Notes: generated by a model from the letters alone, not told the origin. A DNA stretch of 64,000 bases from Doryteuthis pealeii (GCA_023376005.1 CM042150.1:72449494-72513493), one strand, 5' to 3'; shown: positions 12,785 to 26,050, counted from the stretch's first letter. Program-made: numbers and translations.

Positions 12785-14804
12785 TTCCTGGTCAGTACAC
12801 CCATGTTTTGGCTCTTAGGATACTTTTTTTACGCCTTGATGGAATGCATGGATCCTGTTTAGGATTTAATTCCCTCATATTGTTAGGCAATTAGTATTCT
12901 CCCTCCTTTCAGTACTAAGCCACAGATAGCTCATGTCTGAATGGCCAATATAGTCTGTGTGGTGATGGGGTATCTTTGGCTTTGTCCGGCATCCAAATAA
13001 ATTATTTTTCTCTTAGCGCTGACACTACCTAGTTATTTTTTGGCTGACCATTTCAACGGTTAGTCTCAACGGTCAGTCTCAACTGTGAATGGCCTCCCAT
13101 ACACGTACGTATGGAATCTCTGGCACCCAAACACCACTGCCAACATCTCACGTTCTATGTCTGCATATCTTTGCTCAGTGGAAGGGAGTGATTTGGATGC
13201 GAATGCAACTGGCCTAATCATTTTGTAGTAGTGCTGCTCCTAGTCCTTGCTCGAAGCATAAACTTGGATGGTCGTTGGCTTGGTAGGGTCAAAATACGCA
13301 AGGGTTATTCTTTACTGATTATGGCCTTAATTCGTTGGAAGGCATTCTCATGGCTGTTCGTCCACGTATATTCGTTTCCCTTTTCAGGAGGTTGCGAAGA
13401 TTGGCAGTGTGCTCAGACAATCGAGCTAAAAAGGGGTCATATGTCACCATTTCTAGGATGTGCTGTAGTTCAGCTTCGTTGGTAGGAGATTCTAGGGTTT
13501 GATATCTTCTACTTTTTGCGGATCTGGGTGTACTCCATTCTCATCGTAAATTCTACCAAATAATTTTATGGATTTAGTCTTAATGTTGCATTTTGTGTTG
13601 TTGAATACAAAGACCATTTTCCTTTGCAGCTTCTATCAGGCTGAGCAAGTTGCTATCATGCTCGTTTTCATCTTTTCCAAATACCACGACATCATCAGAG
13701 ATGGTTCCGGGGCATTTTTTCAAGTATTTGGTCCATCTTTTGCTGGAATACACCTGGCTCATCATTAGCCCGAATGGCATCCTCATGAAACAGTACCTGC
13801 CAAATGGACTTTTGAAGCATGTTAGGTTTGACTCTCTTCATCAAGCTCAATGGACCAGTAGCCATTTTTTTTGCGTCAAGCTTACTGAACCATTTTGCTT
13901 TTGCCATTTTGTGGGTCATTTCTTTCCAGGGTTGGGACTCTGTGATCACATTTTTTGATTGCCTTATTCAAATCTTTTGGACCGAGGCAAATCCCTTGTC
14001 CGTTGCTTTTCCGACTATATGCTAGCCTGCTGACTCAGTCGGTTGATTTTTCAACTTTCTTTATAACCCGGTGTAAGAATGGTTAAAGTTATATATACTT
14101 TGAATACAAAACTCTGACGAAGTTAACAGACAAAACATTTAATATAGTACAGCACATGGATATGACGAGATACAAAGTACATAGGTAAAAAGATAGATAC
14201 AAAGTACATAGGTAAAAGATAGATACACATTCATGAATGGTACAAGATAACATATAAAAGCCACAGACATGAGACTAGGGATAGTCCATGCTGTGTTAAT
14301 TCACTTACAGTAATGTAAGGGGGCGAAGCCCAACGAGAAGGGTTAGACCTTAACTAACCCATGTGTCTCGTAGTATCAGGAACAGGAAAAGAGGCTTGAA
14401 CCCAGCGCTTAAATACTATAGCCCCCTAGCGGGCACCAGCAAACTAAACGGGCAGACAACTCAACGGGAAGATAATCCTACACCGGTCTTTCACCAACTG
14501 TCTATTCTTTTTAATTCATCCTTTAGGTGGATGGGCATTTTCGTGTGCATGTATGACTGGGGTTATTGTGGGGTCCAATAACAATGTGGTATTTACTGGA
14601 AAGTGGCCTATGCGGTCGAATTGTTTTGGGTAGTTCTCGTAGTAATCGTTGATGAACTGTATTTGTTTGTTTTCTTTTATTTCACAATGTAGGGTTAACA
14701 TTTTTAGGTTTCGACAGTTTGGTAATCCTAGTATTGCTAGCATTTGTGTCTGCAATGTAGAATTTCTGTCGACCATGTGTCTTGTTGTATTTACATTGGA
14801 GTTT
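12785..14804 (-). pseudogene. Ty3-1 pol: protease end, RT, RNase H, integrase N-terminus (copy A)
   Basis: Read on the minus strand from 14,804 to 12,785. Segments are the protease C-terminal part and RT N-terminus (14,804-14,483), solo LTR-A, RT palm (14,071-13,400), RNase H (13,400-13,050) and the integrase zinc-binding start (12,945-12,785). The RNase H codon for the first catalytic residue reads TAT (Tyr), as in the other copies. Confidence 0.75.
14072..14482 (-). repeat. Solo LTR-A in Ty3-1 RT (copy A)
   Basis: Bounded by ccgg duplications at 14,068-14,071 and 14,483-14,486. Ends are TGTAGG and the complement of TTACA. Confidence 0.88.
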
Positions 14805-15701
14805 TGTTATATCTTAGGATATCCGTAAAGCGTATGTTGCAAGGAAGAATAATGGACAAGATTAATTGGTAAAAAATCGTTTATTGAATAACGATGTGAA
14901 AATTGTTGTTGTCGCCGTAGATAACGGGTAGTAGTTCTCTGGAGTGGCCGAGGGGTCGGTGAGGTGTGGGTATCGTATGATAGTCGCATTCTCTTGGCCT
15001 GGTGCAAGGCGTGAGGTGGTAGAAGTTGAGTTGATACGGTCACTTGTGTAGGGACCAGTCAGGAATTATCTCAGTGAATAGTGATGGTTCAGCGGAAGGT
15101 AGTAAGTGGCGAGGGAGTTTGAGTTCGTCTCGTACGGAATACTGTTGTAAGTGGATACGGTTCACTTGGTGCGGAAAATAAGTCTGGAAATATCTCAGCG
15201 AGTTGTAGCGGTAGCGCTGTAGTGGTCAGGGGTAGGATGTCGCTGGCTACGGTGAGGTGTTGACAGTAAGGCTGAGTGTCCGGGTGGGCGAGGGCGTTGC
15301 GTGGTGGTGGGTGCGTAGCAGTTCCTTGACCTCTCGTCTGGTGATTTTCTCGTTCCAGGCCTGTCCGTCCAACTGGCTTATTCTCAAAGAATGCCTGGGT
15401 TTATATGCTACGCGATCGGCTCCAGAAAGCCTTTGAGGTGTTTAGCGGGAAGATTTTTCATTGCGTTGAAACTCCGGATTCCTTACATATTATTATTTGT
15501 TTATTTGGAATTCCTCTCAGCGTACACTCATCCGAGCCTATGCGCAGAATGCGGTCGAATTGGTCACTTCGTGAGAGGGTACCATTGAAGTTCAGCTTCC
15601 GTTTGTTGCTCCGACTTGAGTTTTGATGTTTTATGCTAGCGAGGTGTATTTTGTGAGTAAGCATTGTGAATATAAGAAGATATCTTCTCTCTGATATAAC
15701 A
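14805..15701 (-). repeat. Solo LTR-C in Ty3-1 protease (copy A)
   Basis: Left duplication is gttt (14,801-14,804). The right one reads gtt with a t lost (15,702-15,704). TGTTATATC termini are complementary at both ends. Confidence 0.85.
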
Positions 15702-15935
15702 GTTGATGTTGCAATTTGTGGTATGGATGGTCTTATGTATGCTGTTAAAATGGTGTTTTGATTGCTTCACTAATTTTGCTGGTGGTTTGGACACATTTAT
15801 TTCTTCGCTCCAGTGGTCTACTTTAACGGTAGTTTTGCTCTGTATCTTTCTCTTCTGGACTGGATTTTTATCTTTTGTTTGTGCCCTCAGTAGGCTTTCC
15901 GATGTGTTTATATTGTGGAATTGTAGATCACAACA
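15702..15935 (-). pseudogene. Ty3-1 protease N-terminal half and end of nucleocapsid (copy A)
   Basis: The protease start, with the retropepsin DTG region recognisable by alignment to 63,600-63,630, is cut off at 15,935 where the sequence folds back into copy B. In copy D the same reading continues into the gag zinc knuckle. Confidence 0.6.
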
Positions 15936-16252
15936 ATCTACCAAGGGAACGATAACACAGTCGACAATACAACCAGAGACGAATAAAATATATCATGCGG
16001 TAGACATCGGGTGATTATTGGTGATCTACAATTCCACAATATAAACAATTCGGAAAGCCGTACTGAGGGTCACAACAAAAATAAAATCCATGTACAGAAA
16101 GAGAAAAGATACCAGCAAAACTACCGGTAAAAGTAGACACTGGAGCAGAAGAAATAAACTGTGTCCATCCACCAGCAAAATTAGTGAAGCAATCAAACAC
16201 CATTTTAACAGCATACAATAAGACATCCTACCAACAAATTGGCACATCAAAC
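15936..16252 (+). pseudogene. Ty3-1 nucleocapsid tail and protease N-terminal half (copy B)
   Basis: The protease reads VKVDTGAEEINC at about 16,123-16,160, the D-T-G-A retropepsin active site. The frame continues to LTAYNKTSYQQIG, where LTR-C interrupts it. This is the cleanest reading of the active site in the window. Confidence 0.72.
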
Positions 16253-17131
16253 TGTTTATATCAGAGGAAGATATCTCTTATGATTCACAATGCTACTCAC
16301 AAAATACACCTCGCTAGCATAAAAATCAAACTCAAGTCGGAGGCACCAAACGGAAGTGAAACTCAATGGTACCCTCTACGAAGTGACCAATTCGACCGCA
16401 GTTCTGCGCATAGGCTCCGATTGAGTTACGCTTGAGAGGAATTCCAAAATAAACAAAATATAATTGTAAGGAATCCGGATTTTCACCAATGCACAAACTC
16501 TTCGCTAAACCGCTCAAAGGCTTTCTGGAGCGCGATCGCGTAGCATATAAACCCAGGCGATGTAAAAAAAGACGGCCTGGAACCGAGAATATCACCGACG
16601 AGAGGATCAAGGAACTGCTACGCACCACACACCACGCACGGCCCTCGCCCACCGGACACTCAGGCCTTATTCACACCTCACCGTAGCCAGGCGACATCCT
16701 ACCCCCCTGACCACTACGCGCTACCACGCTAGCACTCGCTGAGATATTCCAGACTTATTTCCCGCACCAAGTGACCGTATCCACTTACAACAGTACCTAA
16801 CCGAGACGAACTCAACTCCTCGGCACTACTACCTTCCTGACCATCACTATTCCCTGGACGATATTCCTGACTTTGGTCCCTACACCAAGTGACCGTATCC
16901 AACTCAACTTCTCCCACTCACGCCTTTGCACAGGCCCAAGACGAGATTCGACGTATCATACGATACCCAACTCACCGAACCCCTCGGCCACTCCAGAGAG
17001 ACTACTACGTTATCTACGGCGAAACAAATTTTCACACTCGTTATTTCAATAAACGATTTTTTATCCAATTAATCTTGTCCATTATTCTTCCTTGCAACCA
17101 TACGCTTTACGGATATCCTAAGATATAAACA
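16253..17131 (+). repeat. Solo LTR-C in Ty3-1 protease (copy B)
   Basis: Alignment to 31,168-32,084. The left target sequence caaac is intact, the right reads aac after an indel-altered terminus. Long reading frames inside it have no family match and are not conserved in frame. Confidence 0.8.
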
Positions 17132-19210
17132 AACTCCAATGTAAATACAACAAGCACATGGTCGACAGAAAAAATTCTACAATTGCAGACACAAATGGAC
17201 TAGCAATACAGGATTACAAACTGTCGAAACCTAAAATGTTAACCCTACATTGTGGAAATAAAAGAAAAACAAACAAATACAGTTCATCCAACGTTTCTAC
17301 GAGACTACCCAAAACAATTCGACCGGCAATAGGCCATTTCCAGGTAAATACCACATTGTTATTGACCCCAATAACACCAGTCATACATGCACGCACGAAA
17401 ATGCCCCATCCACCTAAAGGATGAATTTAAAAAAGAATTAGACAAGTGGTGGAAAGGGACGCGGTGTAGGGATTCTCTTCCGTTGAGTGTCTGCCCGTTT
17501 AGTTGCTGGTGCCGCTAGGGGGCTATAAGTCAAATTTAAGCGCTGGTTCAAGCCTCATTTTCCTGTTCCTGATACTAACGAGACCACATGGTTAGTTAAG
17601 GTCTAAAACCCTTCTCGTTGGGGTTCGGCCCCCTTAATTACTGTAAGTGAAATTAACACAGCATGGGACTTCCCCTATCTCATGTTGTGGCTTTTATATG
17701 TTATCTTGTATCCATTCATGAATGCTGTAACTATCTTTTTACTATGTACTTTGTATCTATCTTTTTACCTATGTACTTTGTATCTCGTCATATCCATGTG
17801 CGTACTATATTAAATGCTTTGTCTGTTAATCTGCGTCAGAAGTTTGTATTCAAAGTATGAGTATAACTTTGAACCATTCTTCCACGTGGGGGTTATAAAG
17901 CAGTTGAAAATCACCGACTGAGTCAGCAGGCTAGCATATAGTCGAAAAGCAACGGACCAATGAGGATTTGCTCGGCCATAAAGATTTTGATAGAGGCAAA
18001 TCAAAAATAGTGATCACAGAGTCCCAAGCCCTGGAAGAAATGACGCGCACACACAAAAAAATGGCAAAAGCAAAAATGGTTCAGAAAGGCTTGACGCAAA
18101 AAAATGGCTACTGGTCATGAGCTTGATGAAGAGAGTCAACACCCTAACATGCTTCAAAGTCCATTTGGCAGGTAAACTGTTTTTCATGAGGATGCCATTC
18201 GGCTAATGATGAGCCAGGGTGTGAATTCAGCAAAAGATGGACCAAATACTTGAAAATGCCCCGGAACCATCTCTGATGATGTCCGTGGTATTTGCGAAAA
18301 GATGAAAACGAGCATGATAGCAACTTGCTCAGCCTGATGAAGCTGCAAAGGGAATGGTCTTGTATTCAACAACACAAAATGCAACATTAAGACTAAATCC
18401 ATAAAATTATTTGGTAAGAATTTACGATGAGAATGGACGTACCCAGATCGCAAAAATCGAGATATTCAAAACCCTAGAATCTCCTCAACGAAGCGTTGAA
18501 CTACAGCACATCCTAGAAATGGTGACATATGCCCCTTTTATAGCTCGATTGTCTGAGCACACTGGCCAATCTTCGCAACCTCCCTGAAAAGGGATAACGC
18601 AATATACGTGGACGAACAGCCATGAGAATGCTTTCCAACGAAATTAAGGGCCATAATCAGTAAAGAAATAACCCTTGCGTATTTTGACCCGCTACCAAGC
18701 CAACGACCATCCAAGTTTATGCTTCGAGCAGAGGACTAGGAGCAGCACTACTCACAAATGATAGGCCAGTTGCATTCGCATCCAAATCACTCCCTCCACT
18801 GAGCAAAGATATGCAGACATAGAACGTGAGAGTTGGCCGTGGTGCTTTTGGGTGCCAGAGATTCCATACGTACGTGTATGGGAGGCGCATTCACAGTAGA
18901 CTGACCGTTGAGACAACGTTGGAAATGGTCAGCGCCAAAAAATACTAGGTAGTGTCGCGCTAAGAGACAGAAATATATGTTGGATGGCCGGACAAAGCCC
19001 AAAGAATACCCCATCACCACACAGACCTAATATTAGGCCATTCAGACATGAGCTATCTGTGGCTTAGTACTGAAAAGGAGGAAACTAATTCCTAACAATA
19101 TGAGAGAATTAAATCTAAACAGGATTCCATGCATTCCATCAAGGCGTTAAAAAAAGTATCTCTAAGAGCCAAAACATGGGTGTACTGCCAGGAATAAACG
19201 ATAACGCATA
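17132..19210 (+). pseudogene. Ty3-1 protease end, RT, RNase H, integrase N-terminus (copy B)
   Basis: Same order as in copy C with more indels. RT N-terminal part is at 17,140-17,460, LTR-A follows, then RT palm 17,890-18,560, RNase H 18,600-18,930 and integrase start 18,960-19,200. The tyrosine codon replacing the RNase H aspartate is present at about 18,718. Confidence 0.7.
17465..17885 (+). repeat. Solo LTR-A in Ty3-1 RT (copy B)
   Basis: Aligns to 32,416-32,835. The duplication is degraded (gcgg on the left, unclear on the right) and the 3' terminus is altered, in keeping with the poorer quality of this copy. Confidence 0.75.
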
Positions 19211-19214
19211 AAGT

Positions 19215-20650
19215 TCTCAATAAATGTCAACCTCCGATTACTGAACTCTGTCATTAACGCATCACCATGAAAAATGTAGAGGAGTCAACTTCCCTAAATC
19301 TGTCTAAACAACAACGATCTCACATTGAAGCGCAACGGCGGATTGGCCTGGCTTCATCATCTTTTATAGGCTATCTCACAGAGTGTTCATGAAACAGAGG
19401 TCCTCTCCATCATACTAGATCTCTGTATACTAAAGTTGTAATGCTTATCCTACTCTTATACAGAAGCGAGTCATGGGTGTTGTATCACAGACACCTGAGA
19501 AACTGGAGGCAGTCCACACTAACTGCTCCAACGCATACTGGGACAAAATCCCGCTCAGACAATTCGAAAGCAGAGCACGCATTGACCCAATTGATACCTC
19601 GAATGCAATGGCCAACTGGCGATAGTTGGGTTACATCATCTCGGATGCTCTGCAAGACAGACTCCCCGTAAGGTACTTTATGGTGAACTCGCAGAAGGCA
19701 CTCGATGGCAGGCGACCTCGAAAGCGTGTTCAAAGACTCATATGAAGACGACTCTGAAGGAAATGCGCCATTATGTTACATAGTTCGTAGATAGCCTACG
19801 AATATGTATGAAAGTGTAGCCAAGATTTTTTTAATTGAAGTTCGTTGAAAATTCAAAATAGCGAGTTTAATACGAAAGTTACCGTCAGCCGTTGGAGTTA
19901 TTGACGGCAGTTAACCTTTACTTGACCCCCCGACTCACGCCAAGGAAAGGCGTGTGAAACGAAATTAAGTTATTTAAGCAGATTTCGGCAGTTAGGTGTA
20001 GCAGACGCTAGGGTCTTCGCTCCTAAGATGCCGGGCTCTCACGTGCGGTTAAACAACCGGCCAAGGCGGTGAGCATCGGTCTGGCGGGTAGTGTTCGTGC
20101 GTGGCTGCTATCCGCCCGTTGCGGTAGGGCTCCTGTTGGGCGGTCGTTGGCTTTTGGCATGTGGGTCTTAAGTAAAGAAAAAACGGTCTTGCTGCTTAAT
20201 TGATCAACAGTAAGATGAGCAGACACCCAGTCCAAAGAAGAAATCACAAGGAGATAGCAGAACAACAAGAATAAGTAAGAAAAGTTAGACGCATCACTAT
20301 CATCCCCCGCTCTCTCTCTCTCTCTCTTCTCTTCTCTCTCTCTCTCTCTCTCTCATTTATATACCCGATGGTAAAGGGGCATATAACAATTACACCACGC
20401 TGAAGACCTGGCCTTCCAACAGACATGGGTTGCGAGACACGTGCCGCACAGGAGCAGAGCCAGCTCAATATCGACTCTATAGGGCGACATCTCGTTTGTC
20501 ATGCACCAAGTAATGCGATGGAAGTTCCCTTTGCAATGTGTGTGACCGTATCTGCAAGTCCAGAATTGGAGACTAATTAGTCTACTATTTGACTAATTAT
20601 AACGACAAATGGAGTGGAAACGTCATCCGTCGTCTGCGACGAAAACTGCC
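19215..20650 (+). pseudogene. LINE ORF2 3' fragment interrupted by LTR-D (copy B)
   Basis: RT thumb region 19,215-19,773 (LLYRSESWVLYHRHL is legible) and the zinc-finger tail 20,393-20,650, separated by LTR-D. Confidence 0.7.
19774..20388 (+). repeat. Solo LTR-D with a private GC-rich insert (copy B)
   Basis: Flanked by atta (19,770-19,773 and 20,389-20,392). At about 615 bp it is some 90 bp longer than in the other copies. The difference is a GC-rich block at about 20,055-20,150 that lies between GCGGTTAAA and CTTTTGGCATG, which are adjacent elsewhere. A CT repeat occupies 20,311-20,354. Confidence 0.82.
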
Positions 20651-20654
20651 TATG

Positions 20655-21235
20655 AGAAATACTGAGGTAGGCGTTTCTTTTACGTTGGGATGCGTTGGGG
20701 ACGGGGCCCAATATCTAATGAACAGCAGAGCGGGTGTCGCATCGTTACCATTATATCCTTTCAGATAATGTTGAATACATAATTAAATTCCAACAATGAG
20801 AGCCTCAAATGCGGCTTTTGATATGGGTTGGAAGGATATTTTGAAGGTCCAAGTGAAACTGTGAGATTGGGACTGAACCTTTCATGATTCCTTTTCTGGA
20901 TAAGTTGACTTTGGTTGGATAGCCGTGTAAACAGGCGGATTGACAAGTGCTCATCACTCAATGTCTCGAGATCAACAGGTCAGATTTGGAAGGGCGGTAG
21001 TGCACGACGAAAGTTCAGTGCCGTAACGTTGCCCTGATGAGTTTAGGAAGATTGGGGGAAATAGACGTAGCCATGTCAGACGATAAATTCTCTAGTTTGA
21101 AGTGTAGTCCTCATACCTCGGGATAGGCTCGCGTGATTATCTTACCAATTCACTGAGAAGATTGTTTGTCTACAAAACAATAATATGTTTGGTAGAGATC
21201 TTCAGGGCGTTAGTCGGTTAGGGATGAAAATTTCC
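20655..21235 (-). pseudogene. Ty3-3 gag-pol remnant (copy B)
   Basis: Reverse-strand counterpart of 58,590-59,165. The pre-RT linker and gag N-terminal segment are both recognisable but split by extra indels. Confidence 0.6.
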
Positions 21236-21261
21236 GGTCCAGTACAAAAAAGTGAGAGCTC

Positions 21262-21998
21262 TATTATGACTTATGTTTATTTGGTGGCGTTAGGCGTTAT
21301 TTCCAAGAATAACTTTGACCCAACATTAACATGGTACAATAAGTTATTAATGAGGGTACAACTCAGCTTACTTGTATTCGGTTCATCTAACTCTGTCATA
21401 CTCTGGACCAGGACAGAGCTGATCAGTTGGTCAAGGGAGACAACTCCTGATCAAATTAGCATATTACAACATTTCCCAGTGGGTTTAACAGCAGTTTATC
21501 ATTATTCTTGAGTGTAAGATGTAAAAATTTTATAATAAGTTGGAAGGCTTCAGAGTAACCTTCTGCAACGTGGGTACATAATGTGTACATAAATTACTCC
21601 AACAGAAGTTATAAGATAAAACATAGACTTTTAATTCGTAAGCAACGTGATAAATACATACACAAGACAGGAATACATATACTTTACAAGGTACAAGATA
21701 GATTATACAGAACAGATACATTATAAGAATTGTAGGAATGCGTCCTAAAGCAGTGATAGAGTTTCTAAAGCGAATGTCCGTACTGATAGTTGGGTTGGGG
21801 GGCAAGCTCCCCCCACTTAAGTTAAGAGGCACAAAGCGCCTTAAGCATGTGAAGTGGTTACACGGTCCCAGAGGAAGAGAATTAGAATTTCCGGGCCATA
21901 CTTAAATACTCTAGCCCTCTACTAGCGAAAAACCTGCAGGCAAGGAAAATAACTCTTCTGGGTCCCCACTCGATCCAAACAGGGCGACAATCGCTACA
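21262..21998 (-). repeat. LTR-B (copy B)
   Basis: Ends in the complement of TGTAGCGATTG at 21,998. It contains the short GTTGGAAG stem with a loop grown by an indel. Confidence 0.7.
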
Positions 21999-22179
21999 AT
22001 GGTATGGGATGGTTCATTAAGTTAATCATATTTATGGTTAAATGTCCATAATTTGTTTGGGGTCGCCATACCTGCCCACTTCACGTTATGTCTGGTTGGT
22101 GTAGTAGTATGTTGAGAGGGACCTTCTCTTCGTCGTTTTAGGTGTAGTCCGTGTTTTAGAAAATTGAATGTGTGGTGTC

Positions 22180-24560
22180 ATGCAGGAACGTCCTTTCCAT
22201 TTTCTGTGGTGGTGGGTCTTTGTGTCTGGAGTTTGTGTTTTTGCGAAAAAGCTGTCCTTATTCCGTCTGAGATGGTGTCTATTCTGCTAAAGACGCTTGC
22301 CATTCTGTGATTCAACTATGATATGGTGAAAATCGTCGATATTGTTCCTAATATTTTCCAGGTTTCTAAGAATGTATATCTTGCTGGAAACGGACATTTT
22401 CTCCTTCTTGTAGTGGCGTTTGTTGTCCAATTTACATTGTTTCATATTCTTTGTGTGCATCGTGGTCCTAATGTCTTTAGGCTTCAGATGGCTAGATAGT
22501 ACCGATATTAACATCTAAGTGGTTGGCCCCTGAAGAAAGTTATACAGGGGAGAATCCTAAGCGCTCTGATTGGGGTATTCCGGGACTCAACTATGCATAT
22601 GGTCGGGGTCCAACTGTTGCCTTTTGCTTTTCTTGTAGATATATTTGCTGTTTTGTACTGTTCCTCAGTCAAAACATTGGATAGGGTACTTTAACTGGAT
22701 GTGGAAGTGTACGAAAATCGTAAGTCCTTGAGATCTTTTCCAATTTGTGATTTAAATTTGGTACCATTATCAGAACTATTTTTTCTGGTATGCTATACCT
22801 AAAGAAATTTGACTTCGTATATTGTATGATAGTTTTGTTGATGTGAAGTGTACCGTGCCACTTCGAAATATTCGCTTTGTAGTAGTCGCACGATCACAGG
22901 AACAGTCTTTTCATCCGATTGGCATATGTCTGTGGGTTACGCAGTGATATTAGGCACGGGTGTGGTTTTCCGAGCTCTCTGGTTGGAATTCTGAAGCATC
23001 CCAATCACAAAGAGGCGTATGTCAGCGATATCCCAAGCCAAACGGAAGTGTGAGCCCTTGCAAATGTTCTCTAAATGCCGGAATGTCCGACATGCAGTAC
23101 TCAGAATTTGTGTCTGGAGTGACTGGAGATTAGGATCTATTGTCTTTGAGTATAGGAACTCGTATGTATATCCGTTTCAAGGTTGTTCAGTATTCCATAA
23201 TTGGGGTGTGGATTTCCTCTGATGCAGGCCAACCATTTTGGTGATGCTGATGAAGGGCCTGTAGTTCTGGTCCTGCTTGGTGACAGTTTTAAATGTCTTC
23301 TTTTTTGCAATCGGTAACTGAATCTGTTTAGGTATATTGTGAACATGGGCAATCATTCTTTTAAAGTACTCCTGAGTATGTGTCTGGATATTCTCTCAGT
23401 ACAGGGGTATTTATTTCGTGGTATGAATGTTCAGGTCATAGTCGCCTAATGGAGCAACATAACTTTTAAACGGGGAGGGGATGAATGTAGAGTTTTTGGA
23501 ATACCGACACTCGGGTTTGTGATAAGATTCCACGGTGAGGTTATAATCGTAGATATAAATGTGGAATTTCCTACAGCCAAATAGAATGACAACTAATTCT
23601 TTTCCAATCTGTGCACTTTGCGTGAGAGCTTCGGAGCATATGCGATTGGTCTTCCTCCTGTAAAAGTGCAGCTTTTCAAAGCCGTGTTGGTAGGCATTTC
23701 TTGGAGTTGTTAGTTTTGAACAGCGTCGAAATATCTCAGTGCTTTTGCTCTAGTTTTGAAGTCAATACATTTTTACACCTTTCAAATGTCTTTTTAAGAT
23801 TCCTCTCATGTGAAGTGTATGTCTTTGTCAAATAAGTTTTTGGTGCTGGAGATTGTGGCTTCAGATACGCTGGGAACGAATTTTTGATAAATAGTTTAAT
23901 CATCCCAAGTATGGTTTCCTTAGTTTGTTTTTATTGGTAAATACCGGAATGTCTCGTATCGAGCTGAATTTTTCAGGTTTGTCTTGATCGGATATGAGGT
24001 TAGTATGCCTCCACAATACTTAACTCTGAAAGGCTACGACCTGTATTTTTTCCTTATCAAATTTAATCCCAACTTTTTCTTGTTCGTTTCTATGCATTGG
24101 TCATGTTCAGAGTGGGTTTCCCGTATATCAGGATGTCGTCTAACTAGAACAACGATGCTTGGTATTTTTTCGAAACATTCATCGATTTTCCTCTGAGATT
24201 TAAACCAAACGGTAACCGAAGGTAGTTCTATATCTCCTAGCAGAGAATTAAAGGTTGGTAAGATACGGACACTCCCTGATTAGTGTATGGTCCAATAATC
24301 TACAGTTAGTAATGTTTCTCATGGGGTAAATGTGGTCTCTGTATTCCTATGTTTAGGTTACATGAAATTCCAGGCAAATCCTCAGCTTACCATTTCTCTT
24401 TTTTACAATACCTGGGCAATTGTAACTCTTTATGGGTTCCTCTACTTTCATTCATGTTAGCTCATCTGAGAGCTTCTGATGTAGGGCTAGTGGTAATTTT
24501 CGATGGGGTGTACTAATGAGGAGCACCACTGGATCGACATGGATCGAGCAATTTCCTTTA
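22180..24560 (-). pseudogene. Ty3-2 pol: integrase, RNase H, RT (copy B)
   Basis: Reverse-strand copy of the segment at 55,290-57,660. The integrase region is at about 22,200-23,140, RNase H 23,480-23,740 and RT 23,790-24,560. Frames break every few dozen codons. Confidence 0.7.
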
Positions 24561-25383
24561 AATCTTTACTATTCCATCAAAAACGTCTCTTTACTCTAAC
24601 AGTAACTAGTGTTTTTCTGTCTAGGTTTTCTTGGAGGTACCTAACCTAGGGCCATGGCTCTGGTGTGTGGTGGTATATATGAATTTAACCCACACTCAAA
24701 ATCCAGTATTTGTTTTTTCAATCCTTAGTATAATTACAGCCATAGCGTTCTATTCCATTATATATTTGTGACAGGGGGGGGGTGGAATTTTCACTTGGCT
24801 GCACACTACTGTGGTTCCCTATTTAAGAGGTCGAATTCTTGTGGCATTTAATAAAGAAGCAAAATGTCACTGCTAGCAGCACGTAGCTTACAGGTTGGCA
24901 GTTGAAGATGCGGATTCTTAGTTGGGGTTGCTATCGGAGCCGACCATGATGCACAGAACCCATATCGGCGATGAAGTAGTGCTCTAAACAACTACCCTGT
25001 CACGCAATCCACAAGATGTAACGTACGACTAGAAGACGATCCGTTCCGATAATGTGATAAATTCACAATTTTTGATAAGGTGCTTTTTATGTTAAATTTT
25101 AGTAAAGCAACATCAACAATGATTTTAGTGGGAGCCCACCATATGCTGATATTCTGGCGTGCTAGGGTTAATCAGTATTTTTGCACATAATATACTCGTT
25201 TCGGTAGTATATTTACCTGCGATCTAGTGTCAATTTTAAATTTCAATTTTTGGTTCTTGGGCTCACTTTTATTTAAGGGTGCAGAATCTTTGGTCCTGCT
25301 GTAGTTGAATTCTTCGATAGGTGGATTCACATGAACTCATGCGTCCGAGGCTTTTTTGTTTGGTGTCGTCCAATTTCTTGAGC

Positions 25384-25844
25384 GTAGCGTGTGTACAGAT
25401 TTAAAAGAGAGTTAATCTGTACACACGCTCGGGGGGATTTTGGGAAGATTTTCTATGAATAATCAGTACGCGAAAATCGAAAATGTGAAAAAAATAAAAA
25501 ATTAAATTAAATTTTTGGAGATTTCCTTTTTTACTCATGTCCGATAATTAGTTTTATTGACTATTATCTTATAAAAAAATATACATCGATATTTTTTTCT
25601 GCTTAAAAAAGGGTGGGGCTAAATTTTAATATAGTTTTCTTTCAAAATTATACTTTGCCGCCTAAAAAGGTTTGCATTAAATATGATATTTATTTCTAGA
25701 ATCTAAAAATATAACATTTTAAACTTAATTATCAGGATGTTCATATATGTCAAATATTTGGTGAAAAATTCCTTAAACTGGACAATTCCCTGATTTTTAG
25801 TAATTGTTTTAAAAAATTAAGAAATTTAAAAAATTACCTCCTGG
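25384..25844. mobile_element. Hairpin-ended retroposon (copy B)
   Basis: Flanked by CAATTTCTTGAGC and CAATTTCTGAGCC. The inverted repeat at its first ~50 bp is still legible but contains insertions. Confidence 0.75.
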
Positions 25845-26011
25845 CAATTTCTGAGCCCTCCCTTCTTCAGGTTAAATCCTCTGCCTTCGTTGTAAAGTCT
25901 TTTGCATGAATTTCTCTGAGTTAATGGCGAACACCTTTTGGTCCCATATTCTAACACTCATCCGTGGGGTTAGGGATATCAGTCTTTCACTGTGTTTTTT
26001 ATTCTAGTTAA

Positions 26012-26050
26012 GGGGGGGGGGTGGGGGGGGGGGGGGGGGGGGGGGGGGGG
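26012..26050. other. Private 39-nt poly-G run
   Basis: 38 G and one T, inserted in the gag remnant where copies C (about 40,783) and D (about 53,893) have none. Homopolymers of this kind often come from sequencing chemistry or base calling and not from genomic DNA. Confidence 0.9.

Larger units (their letters stand above)
1..15935 (+). repeat. Copy A of the locus-length repeat unit
   Basis: Position 1 corresponds to about 47,946 in copy D, and the two run collinearly to 15,935 (about 63,715 in D). Copy A is followed at once by its own reverse complement. Shared landmarks include the BEL/Pao fragments, the LTR-E pair, Ty3-2, LTR-B, Ty3-3, the LINE and Ty3-1. Most differences from D are single-base gains or losses, and quality collapses between about 4,690 and 6,300. 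Confidence 0.93.

Noticed and set aside
14807..15043. Pro/Arg-rich and His-rich frames inside LTR-C (also 31,817-32,284, 62,560-63,163)
   Set aside because: They lie inside a solo LTR, differ in frame between copies and have no motif. They reflect the GC-richer core of the LTR.
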